Below, one piece after another: positions 7,469-15,627 of a stretch of 58,044 nt of DNA. How positions within the stretch are numbered: position 1 is the stretch's first letter; each line of letters starts with the position of its first letter. The notes under the pieces are model-generated. The model did no database searches. It was not told where the DNA came from and saw only the letters and a list, made by a program, of their open reading frames with translations. The DNA is from Bacillota bacterium (lineage in GTDB: Bacteria; Bacillota_I; Bacilli_A; Erysipelotrichales; Erysipelotrichaceae): NCBI GenBank assembly GCA_030526175.1, contig JAUNDJ010000004.1, positions 1 through 58,044 of the forward strand, given 5' to 3'. The position numbers and the translations under genes were made by a program.

Positions 7469-8618
7469 TTGAACTCTTAAAAAACATCGCAATAACTAAA
7501 GATATTCCAGCTCCAATAGCTAAGAATAAGTAAAAATAAGTCATATTATAGCTATCAATAATGACTCCTCCAGCTAATTGGAAAAGCATAGCACCCAATC
7601 CTTTTCCCAGCATACTCTGAATTCCATATGCACTAGAAACATACAAATCTGGTACTAACTCAATAACCAATCGTACTGTAATCATCGTAAAAAGAATCGT
7701 TGAGAATCCTTTAAACACAAATACCGCAATAATCATTCCAACACTAGGTAATGTGGAGTACCAAACGAAGTTAATAATACTCGTACAAATCGCAAAAATC
7801 ATAATAGCTCGATACGATACTTTTTTTACTAAAAAATCGGTCGCTAAGATCATAGGAATTTCAAATAGCGTTGCACACAACTGATACGTACCAACTTGGC
7901 TTGCACTACCTCCTAAGGAACGAATAAAAATGGATAAGTAGTTATAGTTTGTGGAATTGACACCCCAAAAGAAAAAGGAAATAGCCAAGAAAATCATAAA
8001 CTTTTTATTGTAGACTAAAACTTTCATTCCATCCAATAAAGAAACTGTTTTTTTCGAAGACGTACTTTCTTCATCAATACGAGGATCACTTACCATATAT
8101 ACGCAAATCATACCAATAATCGTACCAAGAATGGCAACCATATAGTTTGAAAAAGGCGAAATATATTGATACAAAATCCCTGAAACTTGCGCCATAAGTG
8201 CATAACCAATCGAACCCCATAAACGAATCTTTCCAAAATCATAAGGAGAACTAACACCAATACGGTCTGTCAAAGGAGTCACGGCGTTCATAAAACCAAT
8301 AGCCAAACCGCTGGATAATAATAAGACCCAGAAATTTCGACTAATCGCAAACACAAACATACTAATACCACTTAGAAGCAATAATAAGATGGATACTTTT
8401 TTACAAGATTTCCATTTATCTGCCAAATATCCAAAATAAGGTTGTGTTACAATCGATACAAAAGGTGAAAAAGAAACAATATAACTGATTTGTGAAGCAT
8501 TCATACCAATATCTTGGCAATACATACTCAAAACAATACTAAATGCTCCAAACGCTAAATAGAAAAAACAAGAAATTCCTGCATGGAATAAATAATGATC
8601 TCTTAATCTTTGCAGCAT
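7455..8618 (-). CDS. MFS transporter (MFS_1-like, 12 TM)
   Basis: 387 residues and about 12 membrane segments. The N-terminal half contains GYLADKWKS, the loop 2-3 motif of major facilitators, and the overall look is that of the LacY/nucleoside-symporter-like MFS_1-like group. I place the start at ATG 8618 (MLQRLRDHYLF), because residues upstream are a non-hydrophobic arginine-rich stretch that is the other frame of the oxidoreductase gene. The gene overlaps the 3' end of that oxidoreductase gene by 16 bases, so the two are co-translated. The transported compound is unknown but probably related to the oxidoreductase substrate, a sugar or polyol. Confidence 0.8.
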   Translation of the reverse strand: MLQRLRDHYLFHAGISCFFYLAFGAFSIVLSMYCQDIGMNASQISYIVSFSPFVSIVTQPYFGYLADKWKSCKKVSILLLLLSGISMFVFAISRNFWVLLLSSGLAIGFMNAVTPLTDRIGVSSPYDFGKIRLWGSIGYALMAQVSGILYQYISPFSNYMVAILGTIIGMICVYMVSDPRIDEESTSSKKTVSLLDGMKVLVYNKKFMIFLAISFFFWGVNSTNYNYLSIFIRSLGGSASQVGTYQLCATLFEIPMILATDFLVKKVSYRAIMIFAICTSIINFVWYSTLPSVGMIIAVFVFKGFSTILFTMITVRLVIELVPDLYVSSAYGIQSMLGKGLGAMLFQLAGGVIIDSYNMTYFYLFLAIGAGISLVIAMFFKSSKANS

Positions 8619-9637
8619 AAAATACCTTCTTCCAACATTTCGATTTGAAGAATTGTTTCTTCTGGTTTGATGACTTGTTCTTTTCCGTTTACAATACAAT
8701 CATAAATACCGTCGTAAACACGTGCATAATCTCCTTGTACGGTTTCCACTTTTTCTTCGTGACAAATACCCATTTCATCATAGTATGTTAGTACACCATA
8801 ATGTTCTGGAAGATCTTTTCCAAAATCCTCGTTAGTTGGCATATAAAACGCTTTTAAATGCTCTTCCTGACGATCTTTACTTTGTTTGATAAACATTCCT
8901 TTTTTCCCGTAAACTACAAAAGAAGGTCTCTCTTTTACACGGAAATAAGAAGATTTTACCGAAACTTTTAACATTCCATAATATAAATCTAAATCAAAAT
9001 AATCATTCATTCGCCCAGGTCCTAACAATTGGCGAACATCATAATGGATTGAATCCGGTTTTCCAAAATAAGAAATAACTTGATCCAAAGTATGGCAAGC
9101 GTGTCCATAAAGATAAGAATTAAAAGGGTCAAATTCCTTTACACTCTCTGGTACTTCTGGACGATAATAATCAAAATGCATTTCTAATTCCAACAAATCC
9201 CCAAGCTTTCCCGATTCAATAACCTTTTGAACCGTTAAAAAATCACTGTCATATCGACGATTCTGATAAGCCGATAAGAACAATCCTTTTTCTTTAGCCA
9301 ACGCAAACAACTCTTTTGCCTGGGCACTTGTTTTTGTAAAAGGCTTTTCACACAAACAATGTTTTCCAGCTTCTAAAACCATTTTTGTATAAGAATAATG
9401 AAAATCATGACGAGTACATACACAAACTAAATCAATTTCTTCATCCGCCAAAATATCCTCAATATTTTCTGTATAGTTAACTCCCTCAATTTTTTCCCAA
9501 ACATCGTGATGAATACGAGGGTTATAAATCGATTTCACAAAAAAAGTATCTGGTCTTTGTAAGATAAATGGTAAATGGTAACGATTTGTACTTTTTCCAT
9601 TTCCGATATATCCAACAACTAATTTATTGTCTTTCAT
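8603..9637 (-). CDS. Gfo/Idh/MocA family NAD(P)-dependent oxidoreductase
   Basis: 344 residues. The N-terminal Rossmann fold starts VVGYIGNGKST, and CVCTRHDFHY and CLCEKPFTKT carry the family's conserved Glu-Lys-Pro motif that places the catalytic lysine. The C-terminal alpha/beta domain holds the substrate. Family members oxidise sugars, inositols or sugar acids. It resembles the YulF/YcjS-type Firmicute members and lacks other pathway genes beside it except the overlapping MFS transporter. Ribosome site GGAGG is six bases before ATG, and a TATAAT box lies about 15 bases further upstream. Confidence 0.85.
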   Translation of the reverse strand: MKDNKLVVGYIGNGKSTNRYHLPFILQRPDTFFVKSIYNPRIHHDVWEKIEGVNYTENIEDILADEEIDLVCVCTRHDFHYSYTKMVLEAGKHCLCEKPFTKTSAQAKELFALAKEKGLFLSAYQNRRYDSDFLTVQKVIESGKLGDLLELEMHFDYYRPEVPESVKEFDPFNSYLYGHACHTLDQVISYFGKPDSIHYDVRQLLGPGRMNDYFDLDLYYGMLKVSVKSSYFRVKERPSFVVYGKKGMFIKQSKDRQEEHLKAFYMPTNEDFGKDLPEHYGVLTYYDEMGICHEEKVETVQGDYARVYDGIYDCIVNGKEQVIKPEETILQIEMLEEGILCCKD

Positions 9638-9761
9638 AAATTACCTCCGGGAATTATAATATTTCTCAAGGTTCCAAAATACAATTTAAAAGTTCAAACG
9701 TTTTTTTTATTCACAAAACTAACAATATATACAATTAGTATTTGTAAACAAAATTCAAAGC

Positions 9762-10244
9762 TTAGACTTCTTTCTGATAAGCAATTCGTGCACTTCCATC
9801 GGCTACATAAATAATTCCACATTCTGTGAAACCATTTTTTAGAATTGCCTTTTGCATCACAATATTGTCATGATGCGTATCAATACGGATATTCTTTGTC
9901 AAAGAAGAAACATATGCCAAACAAGTAGACAAGATACCATGTTCTTTTCCATCCGAAGCAATACGATGGATCGTTCCATATTCCTCATTATTCAACCAAT
10001 TCCCATTTTCAATATATTGATAAGTCGGATCTTCTCCAAGAATAAAGACGAAAACACCATGGATTGAATCCGATTCCATCACGTACAATTGTTTTTCTTC
10101 AATATCCTTTTCTAACAGTTCTTTTTCCGGATATATGTGACCCCATTGGTTAGGATTTCCATGTTCTATCATAAAATCTTGCGCGTAAGAATACACTCTA
10201 AGAATTTGTTCCAAATCTTCCATTTTCGCTAAACGAATTCTCAT
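9762..10244 (-). CDS. GNAT family N-acetyltransferase
   Basis: 160 residues. MRIRLAKMEDLEQILRVY is a typical GNAT N-terminus (beta1-alpha1), RIDTHHDNIVMQKAILKNGFTECG is the C-terminal alpha4-beta7 region that contacts acetyl-CoA. The usual R/Q-x-x-G-x-G/A loop is not clear, being represented by ASDGKEHGILSTCL. The start is ATG 10244, which overlaps the stop of the HD gene as ATGA and has GGAGAG six bases upstream; the longer TTG form is less likely. Substrate unknown. Confidence 0.8.
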   Translation of the reverse strand: MRIRLAKMEDLEQILRVYSYAQDFMIEHGNPNQWGHIYPEKELLEKDIEEKQLYVMESDSIHGVFVFILGEDPTYQYIENGNWLNNEEYGTIHRIASDGKEHGILSTCLAYVSSLTKNIRIDTHHDNIVMQKAILKNGFTECGIIYVADGSARIAYQKEV

Positions 10245-10774
10245 ATACAACTCTCCAATCTTATTATCATATCTTTCATTTCTTGTTCCACTTCTTCAAA
10301 AGAACGAAACGATAAATCTGGTACAGAACACAATTGTACAGGTTCTAAACATTCTGCCCCAGGCATTAATTCTTTCAATTCACTTTCTAATAAATCGTTA
10401 TCAATCTGTTTCCACAAAGCGGCTTCCTCTTCCGAAAGAGTAAGCCCAAAATGAGCAAAAATATTGGATAACACTTTGTCTTCAATCGCATTATAGTTTG
10501 TAAGATGTTTCTTAATAGGACGAATCACATCGGCTAGATAGGCTTCACTACTATCGTGTAACAAACAAGCAAGAATTACGCGATTGGAATAATTTCTAGC
10601 CTGGGCTTCTTTTGCACAATTTATTGAGTGCTGGGCTACACTATAGAATCTTCGTATTTGCCCAGCTCCACGACACAATAAACTTAGTGCATGACAAATG
10701 TCTGCTACTTCAATATCTTCTGGTTTCATACACATAGGATCAAAACGTTTTCCTGAATACGTATTCATTTTCAT
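10241..10774 (-). CDS. HD-domain phosphohydrolase, YfbR-like
   Basis: 177 residues. The metal-binding pattern H..HD..D is visible: VAQHSINCA, then LLHDSSEAYLADV, then a distal Asp. The spacing and the RRFYSVAQHS opening fit the YfbR/HDc group of nucleotide 5'-phosphohydrolases, which remove phosphate from deoxynucleoside monophosphates. It is the first gene of a two-gene unit with the GNAT gene, divergent from the SRAP gene. GAGG lies about ten bases before the ATG. Confidence 0.8.
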   Translation of the reverse strand: MKMNTYSGKRFDPMCMKPEDIEVADICHALSLLCRGAGQIRRFYSVAQHSINCAKEAQARNYSNRVILACLLHDSSEAYLADVIRPIKKHLTNYNAIEDKVLSNIFAHFGLTLSEEEAALWKQIDNDLLESELKELMPGAECLEPVQLCSVPDLSFRSFEEVEQEMKDMIIRLESCI

Positions 10775-10805
10775 AATTCTAATTCCTCACAATACAATTA
10801 GTATA

Positions 10806-10814
10806 TGGTAAAAT
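10806..10814 (+). promoter_or_regulatory. Extended -10 of the SRAP gene (leaderless)
   Basis: TGG-TAAAAT followed by six bases and then the ATG whose next codon is the catalytic Cys. No ribosome site is present. No good -35 is seen (CTCACA at 10786-10791, 17 bp away). Confidence 0.5.
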
Positions 10815-10820
10815 ATGTCT

Positions 10821-11351
10821 ATGTGCTACAAAATAAGAATTGAAAACGATATAATCGTGCGATATCAAGATCGTGTGGATTTTTTATTAGAAGAGATGGA
10901 AGTGAAGCCCACACAAGAAACCTTAGTCATTTCTTATGCTTCTAAAATACATTTTTCAAAACTAAGATTTGGTCTTCAAAAACAAAGTTTAGTCATCAAT
11001 GCACGATTGGAAACTATACAAGAAAAACCGACTTTTCGCCATTTAGAACGATGCATCGTTCCTGTTTCTTCTTTTTTTGAAAAAGATTTTTCCGGAATCG
11101 AACACGAGTTCTATCAAAAAGAAAAGATCATGTTCTTAGCTGGTCTAAAAAACGAGGAAGAATTTGTGATTGTCACAACCAAACCTAACGATTCCATGTC
11201 TCGTTTACACGATAGAATGCCTTTTATTTTACCAAAAAAACTTGCCGATGCCTGGTTACTTGGAAAAGATATTACTTCTTATATTCCAGAAGAAGTAAAT
11301 CAGAAAAACCAACTCGAACAATTATCTCTATTTTATACAGATGAGTTCTGA
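10821..11351 (+). CDS. SRAP/HMCES-type abasic-site DNA-protein crosslink protein
   Basis: 176 residues. The catalytic set of the SOS-response-associated peptidase family is complete: Cys2 directly after Met, Asn60 in INARLET, Glu87 in SFFEK and His130 in LHDRMPF. The family (E. coli YedK, human HMCES) forms a thiazolidine crosslink with abasic sites in single-stranded DNA and shields them. The Cys must be residue 2, which fixes the start at 10821 rather than the in-frame ATG at 10815. The protein is short for the family (about 220 aa). Confidence 0.9.
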   Translation: MCYKIRIENDIIVRYQDRVDFLLEEMEVKPTQETLVISYASKIHFSKLRFGLQKQSLVINARLETIQEKPTFRHLERCIVPVSSFFEKDFSGIEHEFYQKEKIMFLAGLKNEEEFVIVTTKPNDSMSRLHDRMPFILPKKLADAWLLGKDITSYIPEEVNQKNQLEQLSLFYTDEF

Positions 11352-11373
11352 TATAATACTATCGGTGATAATT

Positions 11374-12252
11374 ATGAATCAAATAGCAAGTAATTGGAAA
11401 GACTATGAAGTCATTGACACAGGAAATAAAGAGAAATTAGAAAGATGGAACAACGTGGTTCTACGCCGTCCAGACCCAGTATGTATCTGGCCAATCGAAG
11501 ACGAAACAGCTTGGAAAAAAGCCGATGCAGTATATCATCGTTCAAAAAACGGTGGTGGTTCTTGGGAATACAAGAAGCGTCTAAAGGAATTTTGGACAAT
11601 TGGTTACCGTGGTCTTCGTTTCAAAATCAGTCCCACAGGATTTAAACACACTGGTTTATTCCCTGAACAAGCGGCAAACTGGGATTTTATGATGAATGCC
11701 ATTGAAAAATCGGATTTAGAAGAAATTCGTGTATTAAATCTTTTTGCGTATACAGGAGGGGCTACTATGGCTTGTGCAAAAGCAGGAGCTAGTGAAATCG
11801 TTCATGTCGATGCAGCCAAAGGAATGGTACAATGGGCAAAAGAAAATATGGAATTATCGAATCTTGAAGATAAAAAAATCCGTTTCATCGTGGAAGACTG
11901 TGTAAAATTTGTCAAACGCGAACAAAGACGTGGAAGGACATACCATGGTATCGTTATGGATCCACCAAGCTACGGAAGAGGTCCAAATGGTGAATTGTGG
12001 AAATTGGAAGATCAGTTATTCGAATTAATTACTGAATGCCAAAAAATCTTAGACAAAGATGCCCTATTTTTTATCGTCAATTGTTACACGACAGGATTTT
12101 CTTGTTCCACACTAGAACAAACATTAAAACATTCTTTATTAAAAGAATTCCCGGGTTCTGTTGAAGTTGGGGAAAACTTACTACCTGTATCTAACGGAGA
12201 TGTCCTTCCTTGTGGAATCTTTGGAAGATGGACAAACAAAAGAGAAGACTAA
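11374..12252 (+). CDS. Class I SAM-dependent methyltransferase, RlmI/RlmK-like
   Basis: 292 residues from ATG 11374 (MNQIASNW). SAM-binding motif LNLFAYTGGATMACAKAG, acidic VDAAKG, VEDCV and the catalytic-site motif VMDPPSYGRGPNGE mark the Methyltrans_SAM group that includes 23S rRNA cytosine-5 and guanine-N2 methyltransferases. It lacks the N-terminal PUA domain of RlmI, so the exact target is open. A TATAAT box (11348-11353) lies across the end of the SRAP gene, giving it a possible own promoter; the ribosome site (GGTGAT) is weak. Confidence 0.8.
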   Translation: MNQIASNWKDYEVIDTGNKEKLERWNNVVLRRPDPVCIWPIEDETAWKKADAVYHRSKNGGGSWEYKKRLKEFWTIGYRGLRFKISPTGFKHTGLFPEQAANWDFMMNAIEKSDLEEIRVLNLFAYTGGATMACAKAGASEIVHVDAAKGMVQWAKENMELSNLEDKKIRFIVEDCVKFVKREQRRGRTYHGIVMDPPSYGRGPNGELWKLEDQLFELITECQKILDKDALFFIVNCYTTGFSCSTLEQTLKHSLLKEFPGSVEVGENLLPVSNGDVLPCGIFGRWTNKRED

Positions 12253-12263
12253 TTGTCTTCTCT
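12239..12263. terminator. Bidirectional terminator between convergent genes
   Basis: AAGAGAAGAC/GTCTTCTCTT form a perfect ten-base stem around TAATT. Both stop codons lie in it: the two genes overlap by four bases at the hairpin centre. Confidence 0.8.
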
Positions 12264-12884
12264 TATTTCTTCTTCAAGTATCATTTTTTCTTCTTTTTCA
12301 AACTCTCCAGATTCGATTCTCTTACAAAGCTTTTCCGCTTTCGATATTCCCTCTGGATCTTCTCGTTTCGCAAAATACATTTTTGATCCATCCAAATCAA
12401 TGACTAAACAATCATCAACCAGTAAACCTTTTGTGACCGTCAATTCTCCATCTTCTTCAACAAGCCATTTAATCAAATTACCATCCAAGGTATATTCTGT
12501 TTTCATAATATCCCCATAGATATTAAAATGCATATTCACCTTATCAATTATCTTAATTGAGATGGACTCATCTTTGTCTTCATCCGATTCTTCTCCAAAA
12601 ATGTCAATCCATTCTTCCGAACCCTTCACAATTGTTGTTCCAGAAATTGTGTAAATTACAATTTCATATTCACCTGTTATATCTTTTACATTTACTTTTT
12701 CGTCATTTTTTAATTGTTCATAGTTCTCGTCTTCTTTTTTCTCCGACTCTGTTTTATTCATTTCTTCCTTTGGTGTTTGTGAATCTACTTTATCAATTTC
12801 TTCTTTTATCTTATTTTGATTTTGGCAAGCCATCATTGTAAAAGACAAAAGGAAAGCCATAATACATCCGATATATTTTTTCAT
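12249..12884 (-). CDS. Predicted lipoprotein of unknown function
   Basis: 211 residues from ATG 12884, with GGAG seven bases upstream. Residues 1-20 are a lipoprotein signal ending TMMAC; the lipid-carrying Cys would be residue 20. A Lys/Glu-rich spacer of about 45 residues follows, then a beta-rich domain of about 110 residues (VKDITGEYEIV, IKIIDKVNMHFNIYGD, EYTLDGNLIKWLVEEDGEL) in a lipocalin/META-like repeating pattern, then a charged helical tail. No enzyme motif is seen. Similar lipoproteins are common and uncharacterised in Clostridia and Erysipelotrichia. Confidence 0.7.
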   Translation of the reverse strand: MKKYIGCIMAFLLSFTMMACQNQNKIKEEIDKVDSQTPKEEMNKTESEKKEDENYEQLKNDEKVNVKDITGEYEIVIYTISGTTIVKGSEEWIDIFGEESDEDKDESISIKIIDKVNMHFNIYGDIMKTEYTLDGNLIKWLVEEDGELTVTKGLLVDDCLVIDLDGSKMYFAKREDPEGISKAEKLCKRIESGEFEKEEKMILEEEIREDN

Positions 12885-12942
12885 AGTCAATCTCCATAAC
12901 GTACAACGATATTGTATCCTCAATCTACTAAAAATTCAATCA

Positions 12943-12971
12943 TTGAAGGAAGGTCCGATAAATGTTAAAAT
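12943..12971 (+). promoter_or_regulatory. Promoter of the secreted propeller-like gene (leaderless)
   Basis: TTGAAG (12943-12948), 17 bp, TGT-TAAAAT (hexamer 12966-12971), then six bases CCCTTT and ATG 12978. The likely +1 is the A of the start codon. Confidence 0.65.
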
Positions 12972-12977
12972 CCCTTT

Positions 12978-14075
12978 ATGAAATTCACTACAGATACCAA
13001 GATTAAAATATTTAGTGTACTACTCTGCTTAATCGTATCTATTAGTTCTGCACTATACTATACTAACAAACAAGAAGAGGAACGAAGTATTCAACAAATT
13101 GAAAAGCCAACATTGGCAACTCGTACAAATACCTCTCCAGCATTATCCTCTTTGGATGAGCTATGTAGACGATTAAAATTATATCCTCACGTATATTATT
13201 CCAGCGTTCACTATTATCAGGAAACAAAAGATTATGGGACATATGTCATTCCTGGATTAAAAGCCACGTACACTTTAAAAAACAACAAACCAAGTATGTG
13301 TACTGATATGACACCCCAAGGTTTATGTGTTGCCGGTAACTATATATTAGTCAGTGCCTATTGTCATAATCGCAATCACAATTCTGTTATTTATGTCATT
13401 GACAAGAAGAATGGACAATTTATTAAGGAAATTATCTTACAAGGAAAGCCTCATGCCGGTGGATTGGCATACGATCCTATTCGAAAAGAAATATGGCTAA
13501 CTTCCAAAAGAAAAGGAATTCCAGAACTTTGTGTCTTTACTATGGAACAACTGGAAACGTACAATGCAAGAAAAGACGCAACAATAAAATATGCGTATCG
13601 CTATTCTATTCCGACCTTACCCAACGCATCTTATCTTTCTTACCACAACAATGCCATTTTCGTTGGTACTTTCTCTCATGAAGAAAGAGAAAGCAAGGTG
13701 CAAGTTTTTAGTCTAACACGCACAAAAAATGTCAAAGAAAATGCTGAAAATCGCTATTTTATTCTAGAAAAAGTCATTCGTACCAATACCAACGTCCAAG
13801 GTATTGCACAAGATGATGCATACCTTTACTTTTCAAGAAGCGATGGACCATTCTTAAATTCCAAATTGGAATTGTTCAACAAAGATATATCCAATGCCAC
13901 AAACGAAGAAGCGTTATTTTTATATAATTTCCCAGAAAGAATGGAACAAATCTACTTAGAAGGCGATAAAATGTATATTTTATTTGAATCCGCTGCCCAT
14001 GGATACAACCGGGTCGGATTAAATTTTATCGATCGTATTATTGTTGTGAATAAAACTGTCTTATTATCCAACTAA
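12978..14075 (+). CDS. Membrane-anchored beta-propeller-like protein
   Basis: 365 residues. Residues about 8-28 form an uncleaved signal anchor, so the bulk is outside the cell. Repeating units such as GLCVAGNYILVSAY, SVIYVIDKKNGQFIKEI, GLAYDPIRKEIWLTSK and GIAQDDAYLYFSRS have the blade pattern of YncE/WD-like propellers. HAGGLAYD resembles the His-containing loops of such proteins. No catalytic site is seen; a binding or scaffolding role is likely. The mRNA appears leaderless. Confidence 0.65.
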   Translation: MKFTTDTKIKIFSVLLCLIVSISSALYYTNKQEEERSIQQIEKPTLATRTNTSPALSSLDELCRRLKLYPHVYYSSVHYYQETKDYGTYVIPGLKATYTLKNNKPSMCTDMTPQGLCVAGNYILVSAYCHNRNHNSVIYVIDKKNGQFIKEIILQGKPHAGGLAYDPIRKEIWLTSKRKGIPELCVFTMEQLETYNARKDATIKYAYRYSIPTLPNASYLSYHNNAIFVGTFSHEERESKVQVFSLTRTKNVKENAENRYFILEKVIRTNTNVQGIAQDDAYLYFSRSDGPFLNSKLELFNKDISNATNEEALFLYNFPERMEQIYLEGDKMYILFESAAHGYNRVGLNFIDRIIVVNKTVLLSN

Positions 14076-14096
14076 AGAGCACTGCTGCTCTTTTTT
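14074..14096 (+). terminator. Terminator of the propeller-like gene
   Basis: AAGAGCA-CTGC-TGCTCTT followed by TTTTT, starting at the stop codon. Confidence 0.85.
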
Positions 14097-14101
14097 CATG
14101 C

Positions 14102-14125
14102 AAAAAAGCGACCATCCAGTCGCTT
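14102..14125 (-). terminator. Terminator of the HutI-like gene
   Basis: Minus strand AAGCGAC-TGGATG-GTCGCTT followed by TTTT. Confidence 0.8.
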
Positions 14126-14848
14126 CTAACAACGAATAATATTCGGGAATACAGGGATTCCATTTTTAATAATACGATGAATACAAGAATTTCCAATGGA
14201 ACGAAAATAAGATTCAATATCCGCTACTCGCAAAATTAATAAATCTCCATTTTTTCCCACTTCAATACTGCCTCGGTCTTCTAAACCAAATAACTGGGCA
14301 GGATAATAAGTCATTGCCGATAGAATTTTCGTTGGTCTCATACAAAACATACGCTGAATATCGTAGGCAATTGCTTGTAAAGAAGATGCTTGCACTTTTT
14401 CATCCCTTCCAAAACCACAAGATAAACAAAATTTTTCTTCGGATAAATTATGAAGTGAATCGGTGTAACTCAAAACAGGAATTGTTGGTTCTGTATTCGT
14501 GAGCAGCATATCTTGTGTTAAACTTTTTTCTTCTCGTTTTTTACTCAATACAGTCAAAATTCCATTATTGTACATAGAATAGAGTACATTTTTCTCTTCT
14601 CTAATCTTATCCCCAGATAATTCTTTACAGCTTCCTCTAAAGTCACAATCGATAAATCCAGGAACGACAATTTCGCCTTTCGCATCAATTATACGTGTAC
14701 AAGGATCTAGTAAGTCTTTATAACTATCTTGCCCAATCTTTATGATTTTGTCATGATAAAGTGCGATATAGGCATTTTGAAGAACTTCTTCGTCTTTGTT
14801 GCACGTATACAACCAACTAATGTTTTTGATTAAAAGAGTTGCATGCAT
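14126..14848 (-). CDS. Short imidazolonepropionase-like protein lacking the active site
   Basis: 240 residues against about 400 for HutI. The N-terminus (IKNISWLYTC to DAKGEIVVPGFID, residues 7-67) and the C-terminus (ILSAMTYYPAQLFGLEDRGS, then IEVGKNGDLLILRVADIESYF and IIKNGIPV, 175-233) match the two ends of imidazolonepropionase, which form its small beta-sandwich domain. The central barrel with the metal ligands is reduced to about 100 unrelated-looking residues, and the HxH motif after PGFID is replaced by CDF. It therefore cannot be a normal amidohydrolase. The frame is intact, with ribosome site AGAGG and a terminator, so it may be a binding protein rather than a decayed gene. Confidence 0.65.
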   Translation of the reverse strand: MHATLLIKNISWLYTCNKDEEVLQNAYIALYHDKIIKIGQDSYKDLLDPCTRIIDAKGEIVVPGFIDCDFRGSCKELSGDKIREEKNVLYSMYNNGILTVLSKKREEKSLTQDMLLTNTEPTIPVLSYTDSLHNLSEEKFCLSCGFGRDEKVQASSLQAIAYDIQRMFCMRPTKILSAMTYYPAQLFGLEDRGSIEVGKNGDLLILRVADIESYFRSIGNSCIHRIIKNGIPVFPNIIRC

Positions 14849-14869
14849 AATTATTACCTCTATAATAAT

Positions 14870-14900
14870 TATACAAGAGCGGAAATCTCTTGTATACAAG
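14870..14900. promoter_or_regulatory. Overlapping inverted repeats in a divergent promoter region
   Basis: TATACAAGAG (14870-14879) pairs with CTCTTGTATA (14887-14896) across seven bases, and CTTGTATACAAG (14889-14900) is a perfect 12-bp palindrome sharing the right arm. Three TATACAAG half-sites thus sit in the 67 bp between the divergent HutI-like and hydrolase starts. TTATAC and TATACA in the same stretch can act as -35/-10 (18 bp) for the plus gene. An operator for both genes is the simplest reading. Confidence 0.5.
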
Positions 14901-14915
14901 AAAAGGAGGGATTTT

Positions 14916-15596
14916 ATGTCAATCTTTCAACGCATTTTTGGTCCAAAAAAACCAAAAACAGCTATCCTTACCATTCACGGTTTCGGTACAAATTTGCACC
15001 ACCATTACGATTATTTATCAAAATATTTTGAAGCATTTAATATTCCTGTTATTCAATTTGATATCTATGATGTCGACAATCCAAACGATGACAAACTACA
15101 AGATTGGATTTCTCGTTGCGAAACACAAATGCTCCAAACAAGAAAGGAATATGAGGAAATTATCTTGATTGGATTTTCTATGGGAGGAGTTATCGCCAGC
15201 TATTTGGCAAGCATTTATAAAGTCAAACAATTGATTCTAGTTGCTCCTGCCTTTCAATATTTAGATTTAGGAAAAGTAGGTAGTGCCCTTTATAGCTGGG
15301 CAACTAAAGACGCTTCCGATTTCAAGCCTTCGGTTTCACAAACATCTTGTTTCCAACAAGTGGTTTCAAACTATAAAGAATGCATATCCCAAGTGGATTG
15401 CCCAGTACTATTCTTACATGGAAGCGAAGACGAAGTCATTTCTGTCGAAAGCTCAAGAAACGCTTATAAAAAAGTGTCTGGAAAGAAATTACTATTGGTC
15501 ATTGAAGGAGCCTCACATAAAATGTTGTACAATAACACAGTACAAGATACGTTGTTTGAGATTATTCATTCTTCTATTAAAGGGAAATTATTCTAA
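14916..15596 (+). CDS. Alpha/beta hydrolase, carboxylesterase/lipase-like
   Basis: 226 residues from ATG 14916, which has AAGGAGG six bases upstream. ILTIHGFGTN gives the oxyanion-hole motif, GFSMGG the nucleophilic serine elbow, LHGSEDEV the acid and EGASHKML the catalytic histidine. Size and motif order fit the monoacylglycerol-lipase/EST-type carboxylesterases of Firmicutes. No signal peptide, so it is cytoplasmic. It is divergent from the HutI-like gene and shares its palindromic regulatory region. Confidence 0.85.
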   Translation: MSIFQRIFGPKKPKTAILTIHGFGTNLHHHYDYLSKYFEAFNIPVIQFDIYDVDNPNDDKLQDWISRCETQMLQTRKEYEEIILIGFSMGGVIASYLASIYKVKQLILVAPAFQYLDLGKVGSALYSWATKDASDFKPSVSQTSCFQQVVSNYKECISQVDCPVLFLHGSEDEVISVESSRNAYKKVSGKKLLLVIEGASHKMLYNNTVQDTLFEIIHSSIKGKLF

Positions 15597-15598
15597 AA

Positions 15599-15627
15599 AG
15601 AAGAGCCACGGCTCTTCTCTTATTTTT
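15599..15627. terminator. Bidirectional terminator
   Basis: GAAGAGC-CACG-GCTCTTC (15600-15617) with TTATTTTTT on the plus side and CTTTTTAG on the minus side, between the convergent hydrolase and HAD genes. Confidence 0.8.

Noticed and set aside
12239..12263. Operator-like palindrome
   Set aside because: Position on the two convergent stop codons and stem stability make it a shared terminator.
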